The translations under genes were made by a program, and so were the position numbers. From assembly GCA_038141425.1 (NCBI GenBank), contig JAYQIC010000005.1, forward strand, positions 1-64,000: 64,000 nt of DNA, given 5' to 3'. The first letter of the stretch is position 1. Each line of letters starts with the position of its first letter. The notes beneath the pieces are model-generated. The model had not been told where the DNA came from. It was given only the letters and a program-made list of their open reading frames with translations, and did not search any database. Positions 56,643-64,000 of this stretch are shown piece by piece. The DNA comes from UBA7985 sp038141425 (GTDB lineage Bacteria; Pseudomonadota; Alphaproteobacteria; UBA7985).

Positions 56643-57224
56643 ATGCTCGACGCGCTTCGTCAAGGTGATCCAAGGGCCTGGCAGGCCTTCTGTCAGGACC
56701 ATGCCGGTCTGGTGCTCCACGTGGTGCGCCAGACCTTCGCCCGCTATGGCGTGGGCGGGGATGCCCATGACATCGAAGACGTGGGGCAGGAGGTGTTCAT
56801 CCGCCTGTCCAAGCAGGACTTTGCCCTGCTCCGGCGGTTTGACCCGGCCCGCGCCAAGCTGACCACGTTTCTTCGCGTTGTCGCCAGTTCGACCACCATC
56901 GACTGGCTTCGCCGTCGCCGCCCGCAGGGGGACGACATCGACGACTACGCCGCCGCGCTGGCCGACGAGCGGGCAACAGCGGCCTTTGACGCGGTGGGAG
57001 AGAGCCAGTCGGCGCTCGAAGCGGTCGAAGCCGAAATCGGAGAGGCCGGTCTGTCCGACCGGCAACGGGCGATCTTGAAGCTCATGTTCGACGAGGACAC
57101 GGACGTTGAGGACATCGCTGAAAAATTGGGAATTGCCGCGCAGACGGTGCGCAGTGCCAAGCACAAGGCGATGGTGAAGCTGAGAAACGCTCTTGAGGCC
57201 AAACAGGGCAAGGAGGCCCGGTGA
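56643..57224 (+). CDS. Sigma-70 family RNA polymerase sigma factor (ECF type)
   Basis: 193 residues. Region 2 holds DIEDVGQEVFIRLSKQDFAL and FLRVVASSTTIDWLRRRR, which contact core and the -10 element. Region 4 has LSDRQRAILKLMFDEDTDVE and EKLGIAAQTVRSAKHKAMVK, a -35 binding helix-turn-helix. There is no region 3, as in ECF sigma factors. The start codon of the next gene lies within the sigma stop (GTGA overlap), which suggests coupled production of sigma and its partner. The upstream gap (56523-56642) holds a T-rich stretch but no recognised autoregulatory promoter. Confidence 0.92.
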   Translation: MLDALRQGDPRAWQAFCQDHAGLVLHVVRQTFARYGVGGDAHDIEDVGQEVFIRLSKQDFALLRRFDPARAKLTTFLRVVASSTTIDWLRRRRPQGDDIDDYAAALADERATAAFDAVGESQSALEAVEAEIGEAGLSDRQRAILKLMFDEDTDVEDIAEKLGIAAQTVRSAKHKAMVKLRNALEAKQGKEAR

Positions 57225-57739
57225 CGGTGACGAAGAACAAGAAAAAAGAGCAGGACAGAACAGTTCTGCCTGAAGACTTCGATCCTATGGAGATGGCGGC
57301 TTTTCTTGACGGAGAAGCCAATACGGAAATGGTGCGTGGGCTGACCATATCTCCGGCTCTGCGCGCCATCGCTGCCGCTGGACTGGATCAGAGCGAGATC
57401 AGCGATGTCGCCGCTGCCGCGCGCCTCGCCGAGCGTGCCGCACCGCTGGCACCTCGACGCGCGACAGCCGCCGCTGGCGCCTCTTCATCCGCGCAAGAGG
57501 GCCTTTTCGGCCTGTTCCGCCCGGCCAAGGGTGGCGCGGACTGGCGGGCCACGGCGGCGGGCGTGGTGCTGGGGCTGTTCGGCTTCGGCGTTGGCCTCGC
57601 CGGCGGCATGGGCATCGGCGGTACCGGACTGGATGCCGAAGAAGTCCTGATCTCCGCCAGCGCGGTGGATCTGTTCGCGCTGGAAAGCGACGCCACCGGC
57701 TCGAACGACTTTGTCGCCCTCTTTGGCACCCTAGAGTAG
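57221..57739 (+). CDS. Membrane-anchored protein, candidate anti-sigma factor
   Basis: 172 residues from GTG 57221. An N-terminal cytosolic part (PEDFDPMEMAAFLDGEANTE, SPALRAIAAAGLDQSEISD) has the small helical look of anti-sigma sigma-binding segments. A Gly-rich membrane helix at about 110-130 (VVLGLFGFGVGLAGGMGIGG) leads to a short periplasmic end. It shares four bases with the sigma gene. I see no zinc HxxxCxxC motif. The function rests on position and topology rather than on a recognised domain. Confidence 0.65.
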   Translation: MTVTKNKKKEQDRTVLPEDFDPMEMAAFLDGEANTEMVRGLTISPALRAIAAAGLDQSEISDVAAAARLAERAAPLAPRRATAAAGASSSAQEGLFGLFRPAKGGADWRATAAGVVLGLFGFGVGLAGGMGIGGTGLDAEEVLISASAVDLFALESDATGSNDFVALFGTLE

Positions 57740-57749
57740 GAGCAGAACC

Positions 57750-58451
57750 ATGACACGGATACTCGGACTTATCATTGTGGTGCTGCTGGCCCTGTGCATC
57801 GGGCTGTCGGCGGCGCTGTTCAAAACCGGGCAGGATGCCCGCCGGGACATCATGAAGCTCAGCCGCGACCTGCATATCCGCAACGTCTTTGACGGGCCGC
57901 GGGGCAAGGATGGTCCCGACGACCGCGACGGTAACCGTGCCGAAGGAGACCGCGCTGGCGCTGGCGAGGGCGAAAACCCGACCGGGCGGAAGGGTGTCGG
58001 CAGTTTCAAGGATGTACGCGATCGCCTCGGTTTGGATCAGGATCAGGCCAAGATGCTGCGCCAATTCCTGAAGAGCCGTCGGACCCTGCGCCAGACCTCG
58101 GTGGAGGCGTTGCAGGAAAGCGCGGCTGACTTCAGGGCGGCTATGACGGCAGAAACCTTTGACCGCGCTGCCGTGACGGCCCTGCGCGAGGTTTTGATCA
58201 CCGCGCGGCGGGACGAAAGTGAAGCTGCCTTCGAAGGCTTGCTGGACTTCGTCGAAACTCTGTCGGCGGAGCAGCGCGAAGCTTTGCTGGAGCTAGTTCA
58301 AAACAGACCGAACTCGCTCTTGTTCCTTAATAGATCCTTGGGGACAGAGTCGCTGACGTCGAGCTTGTCCAGAAGGTCATCGTCTTATCGTCCTGAGGAA
58401 TTAGAGGGACCCGTCTCGCCATGGATCTTCGTATTGAACGTCAGAGCCTGA
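57750..58451 (+). CDS. Periplasmic helical protein, Spy/CpxP/CnrX-like sensor candidate
   Basis: 233 residues. An N-terminal anchor (ILGLIIVVLLALCIGLSAAL) precedes a charged Gly/Asp/Glu-rich linker and four helices. VRDRLGLDQDQAKMLRQFLK, then RRTLRQTSVEALQESAADFR, and later ETLSAEQREALLELV resemble the LTxxQ-type helices of Spy/CpxP and the metal sensor CnrX. In the cnrYXH system the X protein controls anti-sigma Y and sigma H, the same three roles seen here. The last 31 bases overlap dnaN. The signal sensed is unknown. Confidence 0.7.
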   Translation: MTRILGLIIVVLLALCIGLSAALFKTGQDARRDIMKLSRDLHIRNVFDGPRGKDGPDDRDGNRAEGDRAGAGEGENPTGRKGVGSFKDVRDRLGLDQDQAKMLRQFLKSRRTLRQTSVEALQESAADFRAAMTAETFDRAAVTALREVLITARRDESEAAFEGLLDFVETLSAEQREALLELVQNRPNSLLFLNRSLGTESLTSSLSRRSSSYRPEELEGPVSPWIFVLNVRA

Positions 58452-59539
58452 TGCGCAGTCTGTCGCACGTGCAGAGCGTCGTTGAGCGGCGGAATACCAT
58501 TCCGATTTTGTCCAACGTCCTGATCGAGTGCGGCGAGGGCGCCGTAACCCTGACCGCGACCGATATGGACCTGACCCTGACCGAGACCACCGGCGCCAGT
58601 GTGCCGACCAGCGGCTCGGTGACGGCACCGGCGCACATGCTGTTCGACATCGTGCGTAAGCTGCCTGATGGTGTCGAAGTCGGCCTGACAAAGTCCGACG
58701 GCAGCGACCGCATGACCCTGACCGCGGGCAAGGCGCGGTTTGAGCTGTCCACGCTGCCACGCGAAGATTACCCGGCGCTGGACGGCGTCGATCTGCCGAT
58801 TTCCTTCGAGATGCCGGCTGAAGAGCTCAAAACTCTGATCGAGCGCACCCGTTTTGCGATTTCGACCGAGGAAACCCGCTACTACCTCAATGGCATCTAC
58901 CTCCACGCCATGGGCGAGGGCGCTTCGGCGGTCCTGCGCGCAGTAGCGACCGACGGCCACCGGCTGGCGCGCTTCGAAACCGTGCTGCCGACCGGCGCGG
59001 CCGACATGCCCGGCGTCATCATCCCGCGTAAGACCGTGGGTGAGCTGGTCAAGCTGCTCGACGACAGCGACGAGAGCGTGCGCATTGCCCTGTCTGACTC
59101 ACGGATCGAATTCCGGTTCTCCGATGTCACGCTGTCATCCAAGCTGATCGACGGCACCTTCCCCGACTACGAGCGGGTGATCCCGACCCAGAACGACAAG
59201 CCGATGACCGTCGACAAAGCCTCCTTCGCGCAGGCCGTCGACCGGGTGTCGACCATCGCCTCGGCCGAAAGCCGTGCGGTCAAGCTGTCGGCAACGTCCG
59301 GGCGGCTGAACTTGTCGGCCAACTCGCCCGACCGGGGGCAGGCCAGCGAGGATATCGATGTCGACTACGGCGCAACCGATATCGAAATCGGCTTCAACGC
59401 CCGCTACCTGCTCGATATCGCCACCCAGCTTTCGGGCGAAACCGCGGAGTTCGTCTTCGCCGACGCCGGTTCGCCAACGCTGGTCAAAGACCGTGACAAC
59501 GCGGCGGTGCTCTACGTCCTCATGCCGATGCGGGTTTAG
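58421..59539 (+). CDS. dnaN: DNA polymerase III beta sliding clamp
   Basis: 372 residues in three repeated clamp domains. The start DLRIERQSLMRSLSHVQSVV with ERRNTIPILSNVLIE is the DnaN norm, and the end VLYVLMPMRV carries the conserved C-terminal MPMR. It forms the ring that tethers DNA polymerase to DNA. The dnaN-recF-gyrB order is the classic replication cluster, but dnaA does not lie upstream here. Its start is inside the preceding Spy-like gene, so expression may be coupled. Intact. Confidence 0.98.
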   Translation: MDLRIERQSLMRSLSHVQSVVERRNTIPILSNVLIECGEGAVTLTATDMDLTLTETTGASVPTSGSVTAPAHMLFDIVRKLPDGVEVGLTKSDGSDRMTLTAGKARFELSTLPREDYPALDGVDLPISFEMPAEELKTLIERTRFAISTEETRYYLNGIYLHAMGEGASAVLRAVATDGHRLARFETVLPTGAADMPGVIIPRKTVGELVKLLDDSDESVRIALSDSRIEFRFSDVTLSSKLIDGTFPDYERVIPTQNDKPMTVDKASFAQAVDRVSTIASAESRAVKLSATSGRLNLSANSPDRGQASEDIDVDYGATDIEIGFNARYLLDIATQLSGETAEFVFADAGSPTLVKDRDNAAVLYVLMPMRV

Positions 59540-59577
59540 GCTGAACCGGCCGATCCGAACGCAGGGGCAAGGGTAGG

Positions 59578-60750
59578 GTGAGCGCTGACAGCGGTGCAGC
59601 GTGGGTCAGCCGTCTCGCCTGCCACCAATTCCGATCCTACGAAGGGCTCGACCTGAGCCTGCCGCCAGGGCCGCTGGCTTTTGTCGGTGGTAACGGCGCG
59701 GGCAAGACCAACCTGCTGGAAGCCATCAGCCTGTTCGCGCCCGGACGGGGTCTGCGCGGCGCCCCGGCGGCGGATGTCGCGCGGCGTCCGGCCGGACAGG
59801 TGCCCCGCCCCGATACCCCCGCCGCGCCCTGGGCGGTTTCGGTCAGCCTTGAGACCCCGCTGGGGGTCCGCCAGCTCGGCGTCGGCCTCGATGCCCCCGG
59901 CGGCAAGCGCGCGCTGCGGCTGGATGGAAAAACCGCCTCCGGGGCCAGCGCCTTTGCCGAAATCGTACCGATCCTGTGGTTGACGCCTGATGACGACGCG
60001 CTCTGGCGCGGACCGTCGCAGGATCGCCGTCGCTTCTTCGATCAACTGGTCGCGGCCTTCGAGCCCGGTCACGTCGGCAACGGCCTCGCCTATTCGCAGG
60101 TCATGCGCCAGCGGCTGAAGCTGCTCAAGGAAGCCGCCGCGCAGAACAGCACGCCCGACGCCACGTGGCTCGACGGGCTGGAAGAAAGCATGGCCCGGCA
60201 CGGTGTTGCCATGGCAGCCGCCCGGCGCGGACTGCTGCGGCGGCTCAGCGACCGGGTCGAGGGCGGGGTCGGCCCCTTCCCCGGCGCGCGGTTGGGCTTC
60301 AAGCCGGGGCTGGAAACACAGCTGGGCGAGGGATCGGCGCTCGACGTCGAGGACCGCTTTCGTCGGGCCTTGTTCGACGCCCGCGCCCGCGACGGCATGC
60401 TGGGGCAGACCACCACCGGGCCGCACCGCTCCGATCTCGACGTTTATCATGCGGGCCATGGGCGCGAGGCTGCGCAGTGCTCGACCGGTGAGCAGAAGGC
60501 GCTGCTGCTGGCGCTGGTGCTGGGGCACGCACAGCTGCTGACCACGGCCCGGCAGATCCGGCCGGTGCTGCTGCTCGATGAGGTCTCCGCCCACCTCGAT
60601 CGCGATCGCAGGGCGGCACTTTTGGAGGCTTTGGCGCCTCTGGGAGGGCAAATATGGATGACAGGCACCGAATCCGTCACATTTCGAGAAATAAGCGATG
60701 AAATTGCGCTGTTTTCCGTCCATAATGGTCGCGTAATACAGGACTCTTAG
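59578..60750 (+). CDS. recF: DNA replication and repair protein RecF
   Basis: 390 residues from a GTG at 59578. Walker A FVGGNGAGKTNLLEAISLF, the ABC-type signature STGEQKALLLALVLGHAQLL and Walker B VLLLDEVSAHLDRDRRAALL identify this SMC-like ATPase. Between them lie RLACHQFRSYEGLDLSL and LWRGPSQDRRRFFDQLVAAF, both RecF-specific. RecF loads RecA at single-strand gaps with RecO and RecR. It follows dnaN by 38 bases. Intact. Confidence 0.97.
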   Translation: MSADSGAAWVSRLACHQFRSYEGLDLSLPPGPLAFVGGNGAGKTNLLEAISLFAPGRGLRGAPAADVARRPAGQVPRPDTPAAPWAVSVSLETPLGVRQLGVGLDAPGGKRALRLDGKTASGASAFAEIVPILWLTPDDDALWRGPSQDRRRFFDQLVAAFEPGHVGNGLAYSQVMRQRLKLLKEAAAQNSTPDATWLDGLEESMARHGVAMAAARRGLLRRLSDRVEGGVGPFPGARLGFKPGLETQLGEGSALDVEDRFRRALFDARARDGMLGQTTTGPHRSDLDVYHAGHGREAAQCSTGEQKALLLALVLGHAQLLTTARQIRPVLLLDEVSAHLDRDRRAALLEALAPLGGQIWMTGTESVTFREISDEIALFSVHNGRVIQDS

Positions 60751-60796
60751 GCACGGCTGCGGCTGGAACACGCGCAGTAACGGATTGCGAGACACC

Positions 60797-63225
60797 ATGG
60801 CGACTGAAGAACAACAAGACGAATACGGCGCGGATAGCATCAAAGTCCTTCGCGGGCTGGACGCCGTGCGCAAGCGGCCGGGCATGTACATCGGCGATAC
60901 CGATGATGGCTCGGGCCTGCACCACATGGTCTATGAGGTCGTCGACAATGCCATCGACGAGGCCCTCGCCGGGCACTGTGACCGCACGCTGGTCATCCTG
61001 CCCGACGACGGTTCGGTTTCGGTGCAGGACAACGGCCGCGGCATCCCCGTCGACATCCACGCCGAGGAAGGCATTTCGGCCGCTGAAGTAATCATGACCC
61101 AGCTGCACGCAGGCGGTAAATTCGATCAGAACTCCTACAAGGTTTCCGGCGGTCTGCACGGCGTGGGTGTGTCGGTGGTCAACGCCCTGTCATCCCGGCT
61201 GGAGCTGACCATCTGGCGCGACGGCAAGCAGCACGAGATGGCCTTCGCCCACGGCGAGTCCCTCGACCCGCTGTCTGTGACCGGTGAAGTCGCCCGGGAT
61301 CAGAGCGGTACCCGCATCCGCTTTTGGCCTTCCGAAGACACCTTCACCCAGACCAATTTCAGCTACGACACCCTCGAAGCGCGCCTGCGCGAGCTGGCGT
61401 TCCTGAATTCCGGGGTGCGCATCATCCTGACCGACGAGCGCCCGGAAAAGCCGGTCGAAGCCGATCTGTTCTACGAGGGCGGTCTCGCGGCCTATGTCGC
61501 CTACCTCAATCAGGCGAAGCAGGCTCTGGTGCCCGAACCGATCCTGATGACCGCCAGCAAGGACGGCATCACCGTCGAAGTGGCGATGGAGTGGACCGAC
61601 GCCTTCCACGAAAACACGCTTTGCTTCACCAACAATATCCCGCAGCGCGACGGCGGCACCCACCTCGCCGGGTTCCGCGGTGCCCTGACCCGGCAGGTCA
61701 ACGGCTACGCCAACGAGTCCGGGATCGCGAAAAAGGAAAAGGTCACGCTGACCGGCGACGATGCTCGCGAGGGCCTGACCTGTGTGCTGTCGGTCAAGGT
61801 ACCCGATCCGAAATTCTCCTCTCAGACCAAGGATAAGCTGGTTTCCTCCGAAGTCCGGCCTGTGGTCGAGAGCGTGGTGAACGAAGAACTCCAGCGCTGG
61901 TTCGAAGAGCACCCGCAGGAAGCCCGCCGCATCGTGCAGAAGGTCTGTGAGGCCGCCGCGGCCCGCGAAGCCGCCCGCAAGGCGCGTGAACTGACGCGGA
62001 AGAAGGGGGGTCTGGACATCAACTCGCTGCCCGGCAAGCTCGCTGACTGCCAGTCGCGCGACCCCGATGTCGCCGAGCTGTTCCTCGTCGAGGGTGACTC
62101 GGCCGGTGGGTCCGCCAAGCAGGGCCGGGACCGGAAGTTTCAGGCGATCCTGCCGCTACGCGGCAAGATCCTCAACGTCGAGCGAGCGCGCTTCGACAAG
62201 ATGCTCGGCAGTCAGGAGATCGGGACGCTGATCGCGGCGCTGGGTACGGGGATCGGCAAGGAGGAATTCGACGCCGAGAAGCTGCGCTACCACAAGATCG
62301 TAATCATGACCGACGCTGACGTCGACGGCGCCCACATCCGCACGCTGCTGCTGACCTTCTTCTACCGGCAGATGCCGGAGCTGATCGAGCGCGGTAACTC
62401 TGTATATCGCGCAGCCACCCCTGTTCCGGGCCAAGAAGGGCTCGTCTGAGACCTATCTCAAGGACCAGTCGGCGCTGGACGAACACCTGCTGATGGAGGG
62501 GCTAAAAGACGCCCTGCTGACCTTGGGCGACGGCAGCCAGCGTGCGGGCGCTGACCTCGCTGACATTGTGCGCAAGTCGCTAAGCGCGGCGCGTTCGGTG
62601 ACCATGCTCGGCCGCAATGTCGGCAGCGCCTTCGTCGTTGAGCAGGCCGGTCTGGCCGGGTTCTTCCCCCGAAGGCGCGGGCGAACGGGTCGCCGCCAAC
62701 CTGACCGAACGCCTCAACCGCGCTTCCGAGGAGCACGAACGCGGCTGGGAATGCTTCGTCGAGGGGGGATCCAACCAGGAAGGCCAGCGGCTGATCTCGG
62801 CGCGCACCCTGCGCGGGGTGCCGCAGCGCTACACGCTGTCGGCCCGCGACCTGGACGGCCGCGATGGCCGCCGCCTGTCGCAACTCATGCCCGAGCTGGC
62901 GAGCCTCTTCGCCCAGCCCGCGCGGGTGGCCTTCGGCGATGAGCCGTCGATCGAACTGTTCGGCCCGAGTGCGCTGGGGCAGGCGATTATCGACCGTGGC
63001 CGTAAGGGCCAGAACGTGTCCCGCTACAAGGGCCTGGGGGAGATGAACGCCGACCAGCTGTGGGAGACCACGCTGGACCCGAACGCGCGCACCCTGCTGC
63101 AGGTTCGGATCGAGCAGGGCAAGACCGCTGATGCCGTTTTCGCCACCCTCATGGGCGATCAGGTCGAGCCACGCCGCGACTTCATTCAGGCCAACGCGCT
63201 GGAGGTTGTGAACCTCGATGTCTGA
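60797..63225 (+). CDS. gyrB: DNA gyrase subunit B (two frameshifts)
   Basis: About 809 residues from ATG 60797. The GHKL ATPase domain (VDNAIDEALAGHCDRTLVIL, GGLHGVGVSVVNALS) and the TOPRIM domain (VEGDSAGGSAKQGRDRKFQA, MTDADVDGAHIRTLLLTFFY) are intact. The frame breaks near 62396-62402, then recovers as LYIAQPPLFRAKKGSSE, and again in the CCCCC run at 62666-62670 (one extra C), then continues as EGAGERVAANLTERLNR. The C-terminus has YKGLGEMNADQLWETT. The alphaproteobacterial insert between the two is present. It introduces negative supercoils with GyrA. Confidence 0.97.
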
Positions 63226-64000
63226 GGCCGCGCGGCGGGGGCAGGGCAGCAGAGCGGGCCAGGCGTTGATCGCCGCGGGCCTGCTGCTCGGTGCCGCTGC
63301 TGCTACCGCTGTTCTGGCCCCGACCGGACCGGCCTTCGCCCAGAGCGAGGATGGGGTCACAGACCCCGCCCTGACGCCGGTTGTCACCCCGGCGCGGGAA
63401 CTGGACCTGCTCGAGGTCTACGAAGTCGCTTCCAGCCTGATGTCCTACCAGAACCCGCTGTTCATCTTTCCGGGATTGAAGGCCGAGGGTTTCACCGTCA
63501 ACGGTGATGGAGGCGAATTCAACATCGTTGTTAAGGGGCTGGGGTTGCCGGACTCCACCGTGACCCTGCCCGAACCAGTGATCCTGCATCTGCCCGGCAT
63601 GACCCGGGGCAATGAGCTGATCGATCTGCGGGTTGAAGGGCTGCCGACCTCGACCATTCTGGCTGAGGGCCAGTCGCTCAAGCTGATCAATCCGGTGTTC
63701 GAGGGCACGTGGTCGCTGTCGGGCCGGGGTTTTCAGGCCTTCGATCTCAGCCTCGATCGCGCCAGTTTTCAGGGCGAGGGCATCAGCCACCAACTGCGCG
63801 ACCTCAGCATTCAGCTGGCCGAGGATGAGCGTGCGGACCGGGTGGCGCTGATCTTCTCGCTCAAGTCGTTCGAAGTGGACTACGGCGACAGCTTTACCGG
63901 TACCGAGCGGGCGCAGGGTTTTCGCCTGTTTCTCTCCGGCCCTCGCGGGGAGATGGCGCCGCAAACGCTGCTTAAGCTGGCATACCGGTTGAGCAGTCTG
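63218..64000 (+). CDS. Secreted protein of unknown function (3' end cut by window)
   Basis: The frame is open for all 261 codons to the window edge. The ATG at 63218 overlaps the gyrB end by 8 bases. A signal peptide (ALIAAGLLLGAAAATAVLAP, ending AFAQ) is followed by repeated beta strands such as YEVASSLMSYQNPLFIFPGL, EFNIVVKGLGLPDSTVTLPE and FDLSLDRASFQGEGISHQL. The look is of a periplasmic beta-rich protein like the AsmA/DUF945/DUF2125 types, but I cannot name a family. Coupling to gyrB is probably an accident of gene packing. Confidence 0.8.
   Translation, partial: MSEAARRGQGSRAGQALIAAGLLLGAAAATAVLAPTGPAFAQSEDGVTDPALTPVVTPARELDLLEVYEVASSLMSYQNPLFIFPGLKAEGFTVNGDGGEFNIVVKGLGLPDSTVTLPEPVILHLPGMTRGNELIDLRVEGLPTSTILAEGQSLKLINPVFEGTWSLSGRGFQAFDLSLDRASFQGEGISHQLRDLSIQLAEDERADRVALIFSLKSFEVDYGDSFTGTERAQGFRLFLSGPRGEMAPQTLLKLAYRLSSL

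Noticed and set aside
1..64000. tRNA, rRNA, CRISPR, transposase, integrase or phage genes
   Set aside because: The intergenic regions were read for tRNA T-arm-like motifs, regularly spaced repeats and mobile-element proteins. None was convincing. A covariance-model scan would be needed for small RNAs and riboswitches.

Overview
The window is high-GC, gene-dense chromosomal DNA of an alphaproteobacterium. Several genes belong to families concentrated in that class: DUF1674 (SDHAF4-like), DUF2794, MmcB, the RegB/RegA (ActS/ActR) redox pair, a two-domain cold-shock protein, and a hemD - mitofilin-like (Mic60) - hemY string divergent from tsaD. The genus cannot be read from the sequence. I saw no tRNA, rRNA, CRISPR array, insertion sequence, integrase or phage gene.

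Layout. 1-6.4 kb (minus strand): the 5' part of a secreted protein with a VHL-like domain, then a tight redox group (kynurenine-monooxygenase-like flavoprotein, luciferase-type monooxygenase, lone cyclic-nucleotide-binding protein, secreted vanadium-haloperoxidase-like protein) and a secreted fasciclin protein. 6.5-13.5 kb: GtrA, small membrane proteins, the xylB-xylA operon, a copper pair (PCuAC and SCO1/SenC) and a possible secreted protein interrupted by TAG. 13.6-18.5 kb: hemY, Mic60-like, hemD, and divergent tsaD. 18.5-24.6 kb: DUF1674, rsmB, purH, secA. 24.8-33.6 kb: lipoprotein, typA, DUF2794, a YfgM-like protein, bamB, der, an SDR, cvpA. 34-42 kb: radA, mlaF, mlaE, alr, a secreted OB/SNase-like protein, polA and a methyltransferase. 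42.3-46.2 kb: one very large outer-membrane beta-barrel gene. 46.4-56.5 kb: aminotransferase, double cold-shock protein, mmcB, regA/regB, cobT, cobS, cobC, an Ada-type DNA repair protein, a YgjP-type metallopeptidase and a GNAT. 56.6-64 kb: a sigma factor, a membrane-anchored candidate anti-sigma and a Spy/CnrX-like periplasmic protein, running directly into dnaN-recF-gyrB and a truncated secreted protein.

The most important caveat is sequence quality. At least fifteen genes, including essential single-copy ones (gyrB, polA, secA, purH, tsaD, rsmB), are split by single-base shifts, many of them in short runs of G or C. These look like sequencing or consensus errors rather than gene decay. Such genes are annotated over their full extent with the break positions given.

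The best candidates for under-described biology are the redox cluster at 1.1-5.7 kb, whose haloperoxidase-like member has Thr where the catalytic His should be, and the sigma / candidate anti-sigma / periplasmic-sensor module fused in layout to the dnaN operon. Smaller leads are the VHL-domain secreted protein and a wobble-diversified Gly-Thr-Ala-Val repeat upstream of cvpA, at a locus where purF is expected but absent.
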